Assembly (NCBI GenBank): GCA_963828285.1
Contig: CAWHEB010000006.1
Location: forward strand, 62,001 to 126,000
Direction of reading: 5' to 3'
DNA length: 64,000 bases
DNA from: DAIOEK01 sp963828285
GTDB lineage: Bacteria; Chloroflexota; Anaerolineae; Anaerolineales; Anaerolineaceae
Part shown: positions 1 to 8,432 of the stretch, in pieces
Layout: each line of letters begins with the position of its first letter
Position numbering within the stretch: the stretch's first letter is position 1
Translations under genes and position numbers: made by a program
The notes under the pieces: model-generated
What the model saw: only the letters and a program-made list of their open reading frames with translations
Told to the model about the DNA's origin: nothing
Database searches by the model: none

Positions 1-431
1 ATCCCCAAGATGGAGATCCCATAGAGAATGATCAATGGAGTGGTGCTGATATCTTTTACGATCCATCTGGCGCCTAACGGAGCCAAGACTACAAGGACGA
101 TAAAGGCAAACAAGGATGTGGCTGTTTCAGCCAATGCAGCAGCTTTTACTATGGCAGCTGCTTTTTGTTTTTCATCCCGGGCGATGTATTCGCCAACATA
201 ACGGACGATGACATCACCCATGCGGAAGCTGAAAAGTCGATTGACGTTGGAAACCAGAGCGATGATAATACCCAAAGCTCCAAATCGTTCAACCCCTAAT
301 AAATTGGCAGTAAGAATGCTAAGAATTGCGCTGATGATATTGCTGGAAAATAGATAACCCGAATTTCGGATTACTTTACCTAGTAACCGGTCTTGACCCC
401 AGGTTTTGATTCCTCGATCCAGAAAGGTCAT
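1..431 (-). CDS. Polysaccharide/oligosaccharide flippase (Wzx-like), N-terminal part only
   Basis: About 143 residues are visible before the gene runs off the left edge. The chain opens with a short cytosolic head (MTFLDRGIKTWGQDR) and then hydrophobic segments typical of the MATE/MOP superfamily of lipid-linked oligosaccharide flippases. The segment reading NIISAILSILTANLLG, followed by a RLFSFRMGDVIVRYVGEY region, resembles Wzx/RfbX-type proteins. The start codon overlaps the stop of the upstream epimerase in an ATGA arrangement, so the two are translationally coupled. With the epimerase and nucleotide-sugar dehydrogenase, it would move a surface-glycan repeat unit across the membrane. Substrate unknown. 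Confidence 0.75.
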   Translation of the reverse strand, partial: MTFLDRGIKTWGQDRLLGKVIRNSGYLFSSNIISAILSILTANLLGVERFGALGIIIALVSNVNRLFSFRMGDVIVRYVGEYIARDEKQKAAAIVKAAALAETATSLFAFIVLVVLAPLGARWIVKDISTTPLIILYGISILG

Positions 432-1405
432 CCAGTGATCACCTGGCTTGCCCAGGTGCGCTCCAATTTATACCAATCCACCAATCTGGATACACCTTCA
501 TCGAGGTTGACTTGAGCTGACCATCCCAGTAAATTCTTTGCCTTTTCAGAAGATGCCCAGTTCCCGATGGCGTCAGCCATGTGCCGTGGTTCGTATACCA
601 AATTGGCTTTTTTGCCAAGCTTGATTTCGAAAAGGCGGATCAGGTTGTTCATGCTGATCACTTCATGTCCGCCAAGGTTGATGATTTCGTATCCCAGTGG
701 TTTGAGTGCCTGGATGGTCCCTCGTGCGATATCATCCACATAAGTGAAACCACGAGATTGTTCTCCATCTCCGTTCATTTTGACCGGTTTGCCTTCAGCG
801 ATCCACTGAGTAAAGCGGAACATTGCCATATCGGGTCTAGCTGCCGGACCGTACACTGTGAAGTAACGCAGTACGGTAACATCAATATTGTGCAGATAAT
901 GGTAGGTATAACAAAGCACCTCGGATGCTTTTTTACTGGCAGCATATGGCTGCATCGGATAATTGGTGTTCGCATCTTCCAGATATGGCATGGGGTTTTT
1001 CTCCCCATATACACTGGATGAAGATGCTTGAACAAATTTTGGAATTCCAACTTTTCGGCACAATTCCAGCATGTTAAGTGCGCCGGTTACATTGGTTTCA
1101 TAGTAGATCCATGGATCCTGAACACTGCTGCGTACTCCTGCTCTAGCAGCCAGGTTGATCAACCCTTTTGCGTCTACGCTTACAGCAATTAATTTTTCAA
1201 TTATGGATCGATCGGAAATATCTTCTCTGATAAAAGTAAACAGCCTGGATTGTTGAAGTCTCGCTAACCGCCATTCTTTTAACCGCACATCATAAGTGTT
1301 GGTGAGATTATCAACACCTATAACCTCATGGCCTGATTCCATCAACAGGTCAGCCACTTTGGCTCCAATAAACCCCGCTGCGCCTGTGACCAGAAATTTG
1401 CTCAT
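428..1405 (-). CDS. NAD-dependent sugar-nucleotide epimerase/dehydratase (UDP-glucuronate 4-epimerase-like)
   Basis: A 325-residue short-chain (extended SDR) protein. The N-terminus carries the NAD-binding glycine motif GAAGFIG directly after the start. The middle has SSSVYG and the catalytic YAASK (Tyr-x-x-x-Lys), followed by LRYFTVYGPAARPDMA, a sequence typical of UDP-glucuronate and UDP-glucose epimerases. The open frame extends 44 codons further upstream, but that part lies in the preceding gene. The ATG at 1405 overlaps that gene's TAA by one base (TAATG), so it is the likely start. Role: making a uronic acid or hexose epimer for surface polysaccharide. Exact substrate cannot be fixed from sequence. 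Confidence 0.85.
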   Translation of the reverse strand: MSKFLVTGAAGFIGAKVADLLMESGHEVIGVDNLTNTYDVRLKEWRLARLQQSRLFTFIREDISDRSIIEKLIAVSVDAKGLINLAARAGVRSSVQDPWIYYETNVTGALNMLELCRKVGIPKFVQASSSSVYGEKNPMPYLEDANTNYPMQPYAASKKASEVLCYTYHYLHNIDVTVLRYFTVYGPAARPDMAMFRFTQWIAEGKPVKMNGDGEQSRGFTYVDDIARGTIQALKPLGYEIINLGGHEVISMNNLIRLFEIKLGKKANLVYEPRHMADAIGNWASSEKAKNLLGWSAQVNLDEGVSRLVDWYKLERTWASQVITG

Positions 1406-2728
1406 TACAGTTTCACCACTTTGGGATTGTTCTTGCCAAGTTTTCCTGTGGCATTTCGGGAGTTGACAACGATCTTCGCTTTTTCGACGATCAAAGGGTA
1501 ATTGTATTGGGAGTGGTTGGTGACAATGACCACACAATCCGCAGATTCAACCGCTGACATCATGTCCGGAACGCTGACCAGATTGATGGATTCGTGTTTA
1601 AGCTTGGGTATGAATGGATCATGATATTCAACTACAGCGCCTTTCGCCTGGAGTAATCCCATGACATCTAAAGATGGGGATTCTCGTAAATCATCTATAT
1701 CAGGCTTGTATGCTGCGCCCAACACCAAGATACGGCTGCCGTTGATCGATCTCTTGTGCTGATTGAGTGCGTCTTGAACTTTTCCAACTACAAAACGCGG
1801 CATGTTGGTGTTGATCTCGGACGCCAGTTCGATAAAACGAGCTGTGGTAATTCAAGGATTTCAACTTCCACGAGAGGTATAACGGGTCGATCGGAATGCA
1901 ATGACCACCTAATCCTGGTCCGGGAGTAAAACGCATGAAACCAAAAGGTTTTGTGGAAGCTGCATCGATCACTTCCCAAACATCTACGCCTAAACGGTCG
2001 CACATGATCGCGAGTTCATTGACAAGACCGATGTTGATCATTCGGAAGGTGTTTTCAAGTAGTTTTGCCATTTCAGCCACTTCCGCGGAACTGACCGGTA
2101 CAACTGTCTCCAATGCTTCTGAATACCACATTGAGGCGATGTCACAGCAGGCAGGAGTGATTCCGCCAACCACCTTGGGAGTATTCCGGGTTGTCCAATC
2201 CGTTCTGCCCGGATCAACCCGCTCTGGAGAGAAAGCCAGGAAGAAATCCTCTCCGACTTTGAGATCGCAGCACTCTCCCAAACGTGGAAGGATCAATTCC
2301 CTGGTTGTACCTGGATATGTGGTTGACTCCAGAACGATCACAACTCCTGGGTGCATGTGTTTGGCTAATTCATCGGTCGCATTGACAATGAAAGATAGGT
2401 CTGGATCGCCGGTTTTTCGCAAAGGAGTAGGGACGCAGATACTGATAGCATCGGTATGCCTGATCGCAGAAAAATCAGTGGTAGCCTCGAGAAGATTGGC
2501 ATCTTTTAATCTCTTGATATCTGCAGTAGGTACATCTTGAATATAGGAAACACCTTTGTTTAGGGAATCTACTTTACGCTGATCAACATCTATACCGATC
2601 ACCTTATACCCCGCATTACCAAAAACCACCACAAGAGGTAGTCCTACATAACCCAAACCGATGACTGCCACGGTTGCGCTGTGATCTTTAATTTTCTTGG
2701 CTAATTGATCTTGAATGTGATTCGTCAT
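1405..2728 (-). CDS. Nucleotide-sugar dehydrogenase (UDP-GlcNAc/ManNAc 6-dehydrogenase type), frameshifted
   Basis: UDP-glucose/GDP-mannose dehydrogenase family, oxidising a nucleotide-hexose to the uronic acid. The N-terminal Rossmann motif is GLGYVGLPL near residue 24. CVPTPL and ESTTYPGTT follow, and the catalytic cysteine motif GGHCIPIDP lies near residue 270. The C-terminal UDP-binding domain (GAAYKPDIDDLRESPS) is in another frame. The frames join if one A is removed from the AAAA run at 1834-1837 (TTTT on the coding strand), giving about 440 residues, the normal family length. I read this as a probable sequencing error, but a real pseudogene cannot be excluded. Next gene starts at its stop codon. 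Confidence 0.88.
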
Positions 2729-2746
2729 GAATTATTCTTTCATTGA

Positions 2747-3396
2747 TTAGAAAAGATTGAGTTGTGTTTCAGGTGGTACTTCATAGTCTGATTTTGTTTC
2801 AGCCAACTTTTCAGGTTTTGATTCCAGGAAAGAAGTAATGGCGGGTTTATTCAATATAATTTCTGGTTCTTGGGCTTTAGGTACGGGTGCAGCAGGTTCT
2901 GAAGTCCTGAGAAATCGCTTTCCAATGCTGGTCGCAGATTGGGTTGATGCAATGCGGCGGCTGGATGATACATGGCTACGATCAATTTACCATCGACCTC
3001 TTTTGCCTTCCCATGGATGGCGCTGATCCGTGCTTCAGGGAAGAACTTGGACATCGATATCCTTCCAAGGGTAACGATAACCCGCGGATTGATGGCTTCG
3101 ATTTGCCGGTCTAAATATTTCCCGCAGGCTAGAATTTCATCTGGCAATGGATCGCGGTTTTCCGGGGGGCGACATTTCACAACATTGCAGATGAAAACAC
3201 CCTTTCTCTCCAATCCTGCTTTTGCCAGAAGGTCACTTAACAGCTTACCCGCTGCGCCGACAAAAGGTCTGCCCTGTTCGTTTTCATTGAATCCCGGACC
3301 TTCGCCAATGAACATAATTTCTGCATTGGGCGGACCTTCACCGGGTACTGATCGTTTGCGCGTCTTATGAAGACTGCAATTCTGGCATACTGTCAC
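2747..3396 (-). CDS. Type-4 (iron-sulfur) uracil-DNA glycosylase, with frameshift before its C-terminal tail
   Basis: Removes uracil from DNA in base-excision repair. The family motif GEGPGFNENEQGRPFVG appears near residue 30. Cysteines for the 4Fe-4S cluster are visible at the start (CQNC) and in the CNVVKC...ILACGKY stretch, and a YHPAA motif precedes the C-terminus. The main frame stops at 2851. Adding one A to the AAA at 2912-2914 instead continues the protein through a Pro/Glu-rich tail ending in QLNLF at 2747, a common ending of this family. The start is uncertain: a GTG at 3396 opens the frame, but codons back to 3439 read like family sequence (DEVLIQIANEV). A GTG at 3442 would fit if one A is extra. 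Confidence 0.85.
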
Positions 3397-3499
3397 TTCA
3401 TTTGCGATCTGAATTAAAACTTCATCAGGATTTAAGCTTCACCTATCTTGCGATTTTACCTTAAAAGTATTTTCTTGTTGTGACTTCAATCAGGTTGAC

Positions 3500-3979
3500 C
3501 TAATACTGATCCAAATTAGGAAGTGACATAAGGATGGCATCTTCGTTATTATCCTTGTAATATTTGGGTCTGACTCCATCAACGACAAACCCAAGCTTTT
3601 CATACATCGTAATTGCCGGTGTATTCGATCTTCTGACTTCCAATAAGGCGGATAACGCACCTTTCTGTGCCGCAGTGGACAGACCGACCCTCATTAACTT
3701 TTCAGCGATCCCCTTCTTGCGGTGTTTCTCTGCGACAGCTATGGTCCCGATATGGGCTTCATCGATGATGATCCAAACCACAAGAAACCCAGATATTTCC
3801 TTGCAGCCGTCATCCGATGTAAATTCCGCAACCAGAGGAAGACTGTAAGCATTTTCATGGATCTCAAACAAAAAAGATCGTGGCGGCCAGGGAAGTGTAA
3901 ACGAAGACCGGTCGATCTCGGTCACTTGTTTGATATCTTCATCCTGCATGATGCGGATTTGCAGATCGGGTTGATCCAT
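3500..3979 (-). CDS. rimI: Ribosomal-protein-alanine N-acetyltransferase-like GNAT protein
   Basis: A 159-residue GNAT acetyltransferase. The acetyl-CoA binding signature appears as AEKHRKKGIAEKLM, and the RimI-type C-terminal pattern NTPAITMYEKLGFVVDGVRPKYY follows. Its position immediately after tsaB and tsaE is the classical tsaE-tsaB-rimI arrangement, which supports RimI over a generic GNAT. The open frame reaches further upstream into tsaB; I take the ATG at 3979, eight bases after the tsaB stop, because the resulting length is normal. Known role of the family: N-terminal acetylation of ribosomal protein S18. Confidence 0.85.
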   Translation of the reverse strand: MDQPDLQIRIMQDEDIKQVTEIDRSSFTLPWPPRSFLFEIHENAYSLPLVAEFTSDDGCKEISGFLVVWIIIDEAHIGTIAVAEKHRKKGIAEKLMRVGLSTAAQKGALSALLEVRRSNTPAITMYEKLGFVVDGVRPKYYKDNNEDAILMSLPNLDQY

Positions 3980-3986
3980 CCGAAAA

Positions 3987-4655
3987 TTAACCAGGTATGG
4001 GATCTTTGTAGTGCAAATAGATTGGTGCAAGAGTGACGATGTCATCGACATCCATGCTCAACCACCGCTTCCAGGCAAGTTGGGCAAGGATTGCCGGCCG
4101 CCGCACGGATTCTGCAGGAGATGTGAGGATCACTTTTTTCCATCTGCGCGCTAGGGTCTGTCTTTCATCTGTATTCAATTCACCGCAGACAATGGTGGGT
4201 TTATGAATTTTTTGTTCCAATTCATCCGGCGTCATCACTTCTGCAGGTTCATTACTAACCCAGGCTCCTTCTTTTGCATGATACCAACCCACTGCCAGTC
4301 TTCCTCTTCCGGCTTGAAGAACGGTTGCAAGGGCAATATCCTTGACAGGAACACCTGCGGCAGTAATATCCAGTGATGGTATTCCGATTACAGGAACTTG
4401 TAGCGCAAGTGATAATCCTTTAATGGCGGCTAATCCAATGCGCAGACTGGTGAACGATCCTGGACCAGTTGCCGTAGCCAAAATCCGAATATCTTTCATA
4501 TCTACTTGGGAACGTTTCAACAGCACATCGATTGCCGGGATCAGTTCCACACTGTGGTGTGACTTGGTTTTCCATACTGTTTCACTGATGATCTGTTCAT
4601 CATCAAATAATGCGAGTCCAATCCAGCTTGTGGATGTATCCACCGCGAGGAGCAT
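3987..4655 (-). CDS. tsaB: tRNA threonylcarbamoyladenosine biosynthesis protein TsaB
   Basis: A 222-residue ASKHA-fold protein. It opens with LAVDTSTSWIGLAL, the phosphate-1-like motif, and contains ATGPGSFTSLRIGLAAIKGL, a diagnostic TsaB segment. TsaB is the non-catalytic scaffold that binds TsaD in making t6A at position 37 of ANN-decoding tRNAs. It overlaps the tsaE stop by one base (TAATG) and precedes rimI, so the three are one transcription unit. tsaD itself is not in the window. Confidence 0.93.
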   Translation of the reverse strand: MLLAVDTSTSWIGLALFDDEQIISETVWKTKSHHSVELIPAIDVLLKRSQVDMKDIRILATATGPGSFTSLRIGLAAIKGLSLALQVPVIGIPSLDITAAGVPVKDIALATVLQAGRGRLAVGWYHAKEGAWVSNEPAEVMTPDELEQKIHKPTIVCGELNTDERQTLARRWKKVILTSPAESVRRPAILAQLAWKRWLSMDVDDIVTLAPIYLHYKDPIPG

Positions 4656-5152
4656 TACACACCCCCATGATAATACTTCTTGATTTTCCGTACGATCTCC
4701 AGAGAACGCGGGCCGGTTCCTTTGATGAGCAATCCGCGTTGTTCATCCGCGAGCCAACGCAAAGATACCCAAACCCGGTCCTTGGGAAGAATCTCAACAA
4801 TTCGTTCAGGCCATTCGATCAACACTGGGCCGTTATCAAGCATGGGAAAGAGATCCAGATCCTCTGCATCAGCAGCGTTTGATAACCGATAAGTATCCAA
4901 ATGAGATAGTGTCACCCCATCGGGTCGGCGGTATACATTGACTATTATGAATGTTGGGCTGGATACTGGATCCAAGGACCCCCACCCTTTGGCAATACCC
5001 TGAACAAGAGTAGTCTTGCCGGCACCCAGATCACCAGCTAGGCAGATCACATCACCGGTGTTCAGCAAACTCCCAAGACGAATGCCCAGCCGGCGTGTTT
5101 GGTCGGGACTACGGCTCAAGTAATCGAGAGTATGGTCATCGATGATCGGCAT
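4655..5152 (-). CDS. tsaE: tRNA threonylcarbamoyladenosine biosynthesis ATPase TsaE
   Basis: About 165 residues with a Walker A loop GDLGAGKTT near residue 35, followed by SSPTFIIVNVY and HLDTYRL, all typical of TsaE (YjeE). TsaE binds between TsaB and TsaD and hydrolyses ATP to reset the t6A complex. The open frame continues upstream into the glycosyltransferase. The ATG at 5152 lies seven bases beyond that gene's stop and gives the usual family length, so I prefer it. The TsaE stop overlaps the tsaB start. Confidence 0.93.
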   Translation of the reverse strand: MPIIDDHTLDYLSRSPDQTRRLGIRLGSLLNTGDVICLAGDLGAGKTTLVQGIAKGWGSLDPVSSPTFIIVNVYRRPDGVTLSHLDTYRLSNAADAEDLDLFPMLDNGPVLIEWPERIVEILPKDRVWVSLRWLADEQRGLLIKGTGPRSLEIVRKIKKYYHGGV

Positions 5153-5159
5153 AGAAGTA

Positions 5160-6305
5160 TTATACCAATTCCTCCACACCGACCTTTTTACCGATGATTC
5201 TTGCAATTTCCCGGGCAGCATTGGGACGGGCTAATCTGGAGCAGGCTGTTTTTGCCGCTTCAAGTTGAGATGGATTGTCCAACCAATTCCTTAATGCGGA
5301 TACTATTCTTTCGGGATGCGGAGCCCAAACCCCCGCTTTCTGGTTGACTACATAGAATACATTGCCATCTTCCTGTCCAGGCATCCGTGAATAGATAACG
5401 ATCGGAAGTCTTGCAATGAAAGCTTCCGAGATAGTTCCTGGTCCTGCCTTGGTTATCAGAAAATCGGAGGCAGCCATAAAATCGGGCATCTCCTTTACAA
5501 ATCCATAGACCATTGCAGGAATTTTCCAATCCTTTTTATCAAGCCGTTTTCTGGCTGCTGCATTCCGCCCACAGATCACGGTGAGTGCTAGATCAAGTCC
5601 GGAATCGTCAATGGCATTTGCAACGATTTCCAGCGGTCCCATCCCTTCGCCACCTCCCACCAGAAGCACAACCGGTTTCTCTTTATTCCAACCGAGTCTC
5701 TCCCGTAATTGCATCCGGTCTTCCGGTGGATGACAAAACCGGTCTGCTACCGGCAAACCGACTACCATAATTTTTTCTTCAGGCAGACCATACAACATTC
5801 CCCGGTCTTTCGCCTCATCTGTAGGCACAACCACCAGGTCTGCCCGGCGGTCATACCAGAATGCATGAGTGGAGACCATATCGGTTACAACAGTCATGAA
5901 AGGCTGCGGTGAATCCTTCATTGCCCTCAATACCGGACTATTTGCAAGAGGATGGACAGATACGATCAAATCCGCAGGATTTTCCCTGACCAGTTTCCTT
6001 GTTGCCCGCCGTATATATGGCCAGATGATGGTGTTGAAAGCACTTGTGCGTTTTTTGCCATCCGATATATGATAACCCAATGCCCACATCTCCGGTAGCC
6101 TGGCCATGGGTGGATATAGTTTCGGTGTGTAGTTTAATGGAGTTGGCGCGTAATCCTTAAAAATATCGATCATCTCGCAATGTATCGAGTTCGGATATTC
6201 CAGATGTATCGCTTCAATGATCGCTTCAGCGGCGGATCGATGTCCACCGCCTGTATCAGAGAAAAGGAACAGCACCCGCCGATTATGTGCTGGTGGTTGT
6301 GGCAT
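5160..6305 (-). CDS. GT28 glycosyltransferase, MGDG-synthase/diacylglycerol glucosyltransferase-like
   Basis: About 381 residues. The N-terminal half has the MGDG synthase signature FLFSDTGGGHRSAAEAI and the downstream HPLANSP element. The C-terminal half carries the nucleotide-sugar part: LLVGGGEGMGP, DFLITKAGPGTISEA and the GQEDGN motif. Such enzymes transfer galactose or glucose to diacylglycerol on the cytoplasmic membrane, making membrane glycolipids. The ATG at 6305 has GGAG six bases upstream (the GTG of an upstream GTG-GAG overlaps this SD), so it is chosen over 6317. The gene starts inside the preceding DUF951 gene. Confidence 0.85.
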   Translation of the reverse strand: MPQPPAHNRRVLFLFSDTGGGHRSAAEAIIEAIHLEYPNSIHCEMIDIFKDYAPTPLNYTPKLYPPMARLPEMWALGYHISDGKKRTSAFNTIIWPYIRRATRKLVRENPADLIVSVHPLANSPVLRAMKDSPQPFMTVVTDMVSTHAFWYDRRADLVVVPTDEAKDRGMLYGLPEEKIMVVGLPVADRFCHPPEDRMQLRERLGWNKEKPVVLLVGGGEGMGPLEIVANAIDDSGLDLALTVICGRNAAARKRLDKKDWKIPAMVYGFVKEMPDFMAASDFLITKAGPGTISEAFIARLPIVIYSRMPGQEDGNVFYVVNQKAGVWAPHPERIVSALRNWLDNPSQLEAAKTACSRLARPNAAREIARIIGKKVGVEELV

Positions 6306-6495
6306 GCGTTTCTCCACTAAGATTTTTCTTGATTCGTTTGGATAGTTCTCTTCGAGTTAATAGAACGCGGTGGCCGCATTTCTGACACTCGATGCCGATA
6401 TCCGCTCCCAATCGAACAACCTTCCATAGATCGCCTCCACACGGATGTTTCTTTCGCAGCAGGAGGACATCGTCTATCTGCAGGTCTGGGAGCAT
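6283..6495 (-). CDS. DUF951 family zinc-ribbon-like small protein
   Basis: 70 residues with the typical DUF951 layout: KKHPCGGDLW, then VVRLGADIGIECQKCGHRVLL, giving three cysteines in a Cys...CxxC pattern. Function unknown; members are often genomic neighbours of conserved housekeeping genes and are suspected nucleic-acid binders. The 3' end overlaps the glycosyltransferase start by 23 bases. A TATAAT box ends seven bases before the ATG, so the mRNA probably starts at or next to the start codon. Confidence 0.85.
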   Translation of the reverse strand: MLPDLQIDDVLLLRKKHPCGGDLWKVVRLGADIGIECQKCGHRVLLTRRELSKRIKKNLSGETHATTTST

Positions 6496-6501
6496 AAAAT
6501 G

Positions 6502-6507
6502 ATTATA
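6502..6507 (-). promoter_or_regulatory. -10 box (TATAAT) for the minus-strand DUF951 operon
   Basis: On the minus strand TATAAT is followed by six bases and then the ATG at 6495. A start point about six to seven bases after the -10 would fall on the start codon, implying leaderless translation. No clear -35 hexamer is visible. Confidence 0.6.
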
Positions 6508-6519
6508 CCATCCGCATGT

Positions 6520-6525
6520 TATAAT
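6520..6525 (+). promoter_or_regulatory. -10 box (TATAAT) for the plus-strand M50 protease operon
   Basis: TATAAT followed by 11 bases and the ATG at 6537, giving a leader of only about four or five bases. It lies 12 bases from the opposing -10 box, so the divergent RNA polymerase sites overlap. Confidence 0.6.
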
Positions 6526-6536
6526 CCTTTTTAACC

Positions 6537-7181
6537 ATGTTCAACCTTACGTTGGCTACACTAATTTCCAGAGTCCTTACACTGATCATTGCTTTTACGT
6601 TTCACGAGTTCTCCCATGCCTGGGTGGCAAAACAATTTGGAGATGATACCGCCGAGAGGGCTGGAAGGTTGACTCTTAATCCCCTGAAACATTTGGATCC
6701 AATCGGAACCTTGATGCTGATCATTGGTGGTTTCGGTTGGGCAAAACCCGTTCCAATAAGTCCGTATTTATTGAATAAACGCTCATCATCAGCGGAAATG
6801 TTTGTCTCTCTGGCTGGTCCTTTATCGAATTTACTCCTGGCTGTTTTGGCTGCAATCCCATTCCGCACTGGTTTGGTGCATTATTCATTCAGCAGTTCAA
6901 AGTATTTTCCGAGCATTTCGCAATTCTTATTTGAATTTATTGTTATCAATCTCGCGCTTTTACTGTTCAATCTGATCCCGATCGCTCCATTGGATGGAGA
7001 AAAAGTGCTTTCATCAGTAGTTCCACCCAGGGTAGCTGCTTTTTTGGATACAATCCGTCCATACGGTCCACTGATTCTGCTTGGACTAATCATGCTTGGC
7101 AGGGTCGGCAGTTTGGATATTATTGGTTTTATCATGGGACCGCCGTTATCCGCGATGTTCAGACTTCTCGTTGGAGCTTAA
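6537..7181 (+). CDS. Site-2 protease family (M50) intramembrane zinc metalloprotease
   Basis: A 214-residue membrane protein. The zinc motif HEFSH (HExxH) sits in the first membrane segment at residues 23-27, and the second metal motif reads NLIPIAPLDGEKVL near residue 150. This is the compact S2P subfamily without a PDZ domain. Such proteases cut substrates within or near the membrane. It has almost no 5' leader (see -10 box at 6520) and starts a four-gene plus-strand run. Substrate unknown. Confidence 0.88.
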   Translation: MFNLTLATLISRVLTLIIAFTFHEFSHAWVAKQFGDDTAERAGRLTLNPLKHLDPIGTLMLIIGGFGWAKPVPISPYLLNKRSSSAEMFVSLAGPLSNLLLAVLAAIPFRTGLVHYSFSSSKYFPSISQFLFEFIVINLALLLFNLIPIAPLDGEKVLSSVVPPRVAAFLDTIRPYGPLILLGLIMLGRVGSLDIIGFIMGPPLSAMFRLLVGA

Positions 7182-7184
7182 GCC

Positions 7185-8157
7185 ATGGCATTTCAAATAA
7201 CGATTGTGGGACTAAACCAAACCGGTATCAACCTGGGGATGGGATTGTCTGCATTTGCAGAGAAAATTGTCACAGTTGGGAATGACCGTGACAATAAGCT
7301 TATGAAGGCTGCAAAGGATGCAAAAGCTGTCGATAAGATTGAGGCGAACCTGCCATCCGCAATTGCAGAAGCTGATCTGATTATTCTTTGCGAACCCATT
7401 GGCGAAACATTAAAGACTTCTTGAGGTCATTGCACCTGACTTAAATAATCACCGCTATCTGTTTGATTTTTGTCCTGGCAAACAGGCGATCAATCAGAAG
7501 CTTTCACAACTTGCACCGGAATATATTCATCATCTTAATCTTACAGTAACCGAAAATCCAAAGTATCTTTGGGCGGATTTATCAGTGCGCAGCAGACCGC
7601 AATCTGATTTTTATGAGAATGGGATCATGTATGTTGCCGCGGGTAACCATGCTTCTGAGGAATCGGTCGATCTCGCTACCACCTTATCCGGGATGTTGAA
7701 GACGAATATCATTTTTGGTGACGTGGCAGAACTGGATGGATTGATTGCTAGCGCTAGTCAATTGCCCTCGTTATTGGGTTCTGTGATCATGCATACAGTT
7801 GGTTCTAAACCTGGTTGGCGTGAGGCAAGAAAACTAACCGGAATTCCGTTCTATCATACTGTGGGAACGATCGACAATCCTGAAGAATCTGCAGAATCCT
7901 GGATCGCTAACAAAGAGAACATACGGTACTGGATCCAACAGGTCAGTAACTCATTGGAAGAACTTGATGCCATGCTTGCTTCAGACGACCCTGTCCAACT
8001 CAAAGCTTGGAAGGAACAGGCAGTCCATAATTATTTACAAACTTTGGGACAGCGTATCAAAGGGGAATGGGATGTTTTCGAAAAGCCTGAAGAAAAACCG
8101 ATGAATTTGACCGAACGTCTTGGAAAATTGATCGGATTCGGTAAAAAGAAATCGTAG
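7185..8157 (+). CDS. Prephenate-dehydrogenase-like Rossmann protein, frameshifted
   Basis: The N-terminus has a dinucleotide-binding pattern (IVGLNQTGINLGMGLSAF) like the TyrA/6-phosphogluconate dehydrogenase-type fold. The first frame stops at 7422. Removing one T around 7419-7422 joins it to a frame open to 8157, giving about 323 residues. The second part lacks the clear catalytic motifs of bona fide prephenate dehydrogenases, so I name only the fold. It lies three bases after the M50 gene and eight bases before the GIY-YIG gene. Probable base-insertion error; a real disruption is possible. Confidence 0.6.
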
Positions 8158-8165
8158 GAAAGAGA

Positions 8166-8432
8166 ATGCCGGGGGAAAATAAGTTTTATTGTTATATTGT
8201 CCGCTGTGTTGATGGTACGTTTTATACCGGATGGACGACCAACCCTGAACGGAGATGCAAACAGCATAATCAAGGAACCGGAGCGAAATATACCAGGATC
8301 CATCGCCCGGTTGAACTGGTATATACAGAGATCTTAGCGAGTCGTTCAGATGCGATGAAACGCGAAGAAAAAATAAAAAATATGAAACGGAAACAAAAAG
8401 AAAAATTGATCTTTGGCAGGCAGTCAGAATGA
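8166..8432 (+). CDS. GIY-YIG nuclease superfamily protein (UPF0213/YhbQ type)
   Basis: 88 residues. The motif CYIVRCVDGTFYTGWT near residue 8 is the GIY-YIG hairpin in its YIV...YTG form, followed by the conserved RRCKQHNQGTGAKYTR and the C-terminal EEKIKNMKRKQKEKLI helix of the YhbQ subgroup. These stand-alone small proteins may be structure-specific endonucleases; the physiological role is unsettled. Its stop overlaps the galK start (ATGA). Confidence 0.88.
   Translation: MPGENKFYCYIVRCVDGTFYTGWTTNPERRCKQHNQGTGAKYTRIHRPVELVYTEILASRSDAMKREEKIKNMKRKQKEKLIFGRQSE

Noticed and set aside
2838..3370. Plus-strand frames over the uracil-DNA glycosylase gene
   Set aside because: They are shadows of the conserved minus-strand gene.
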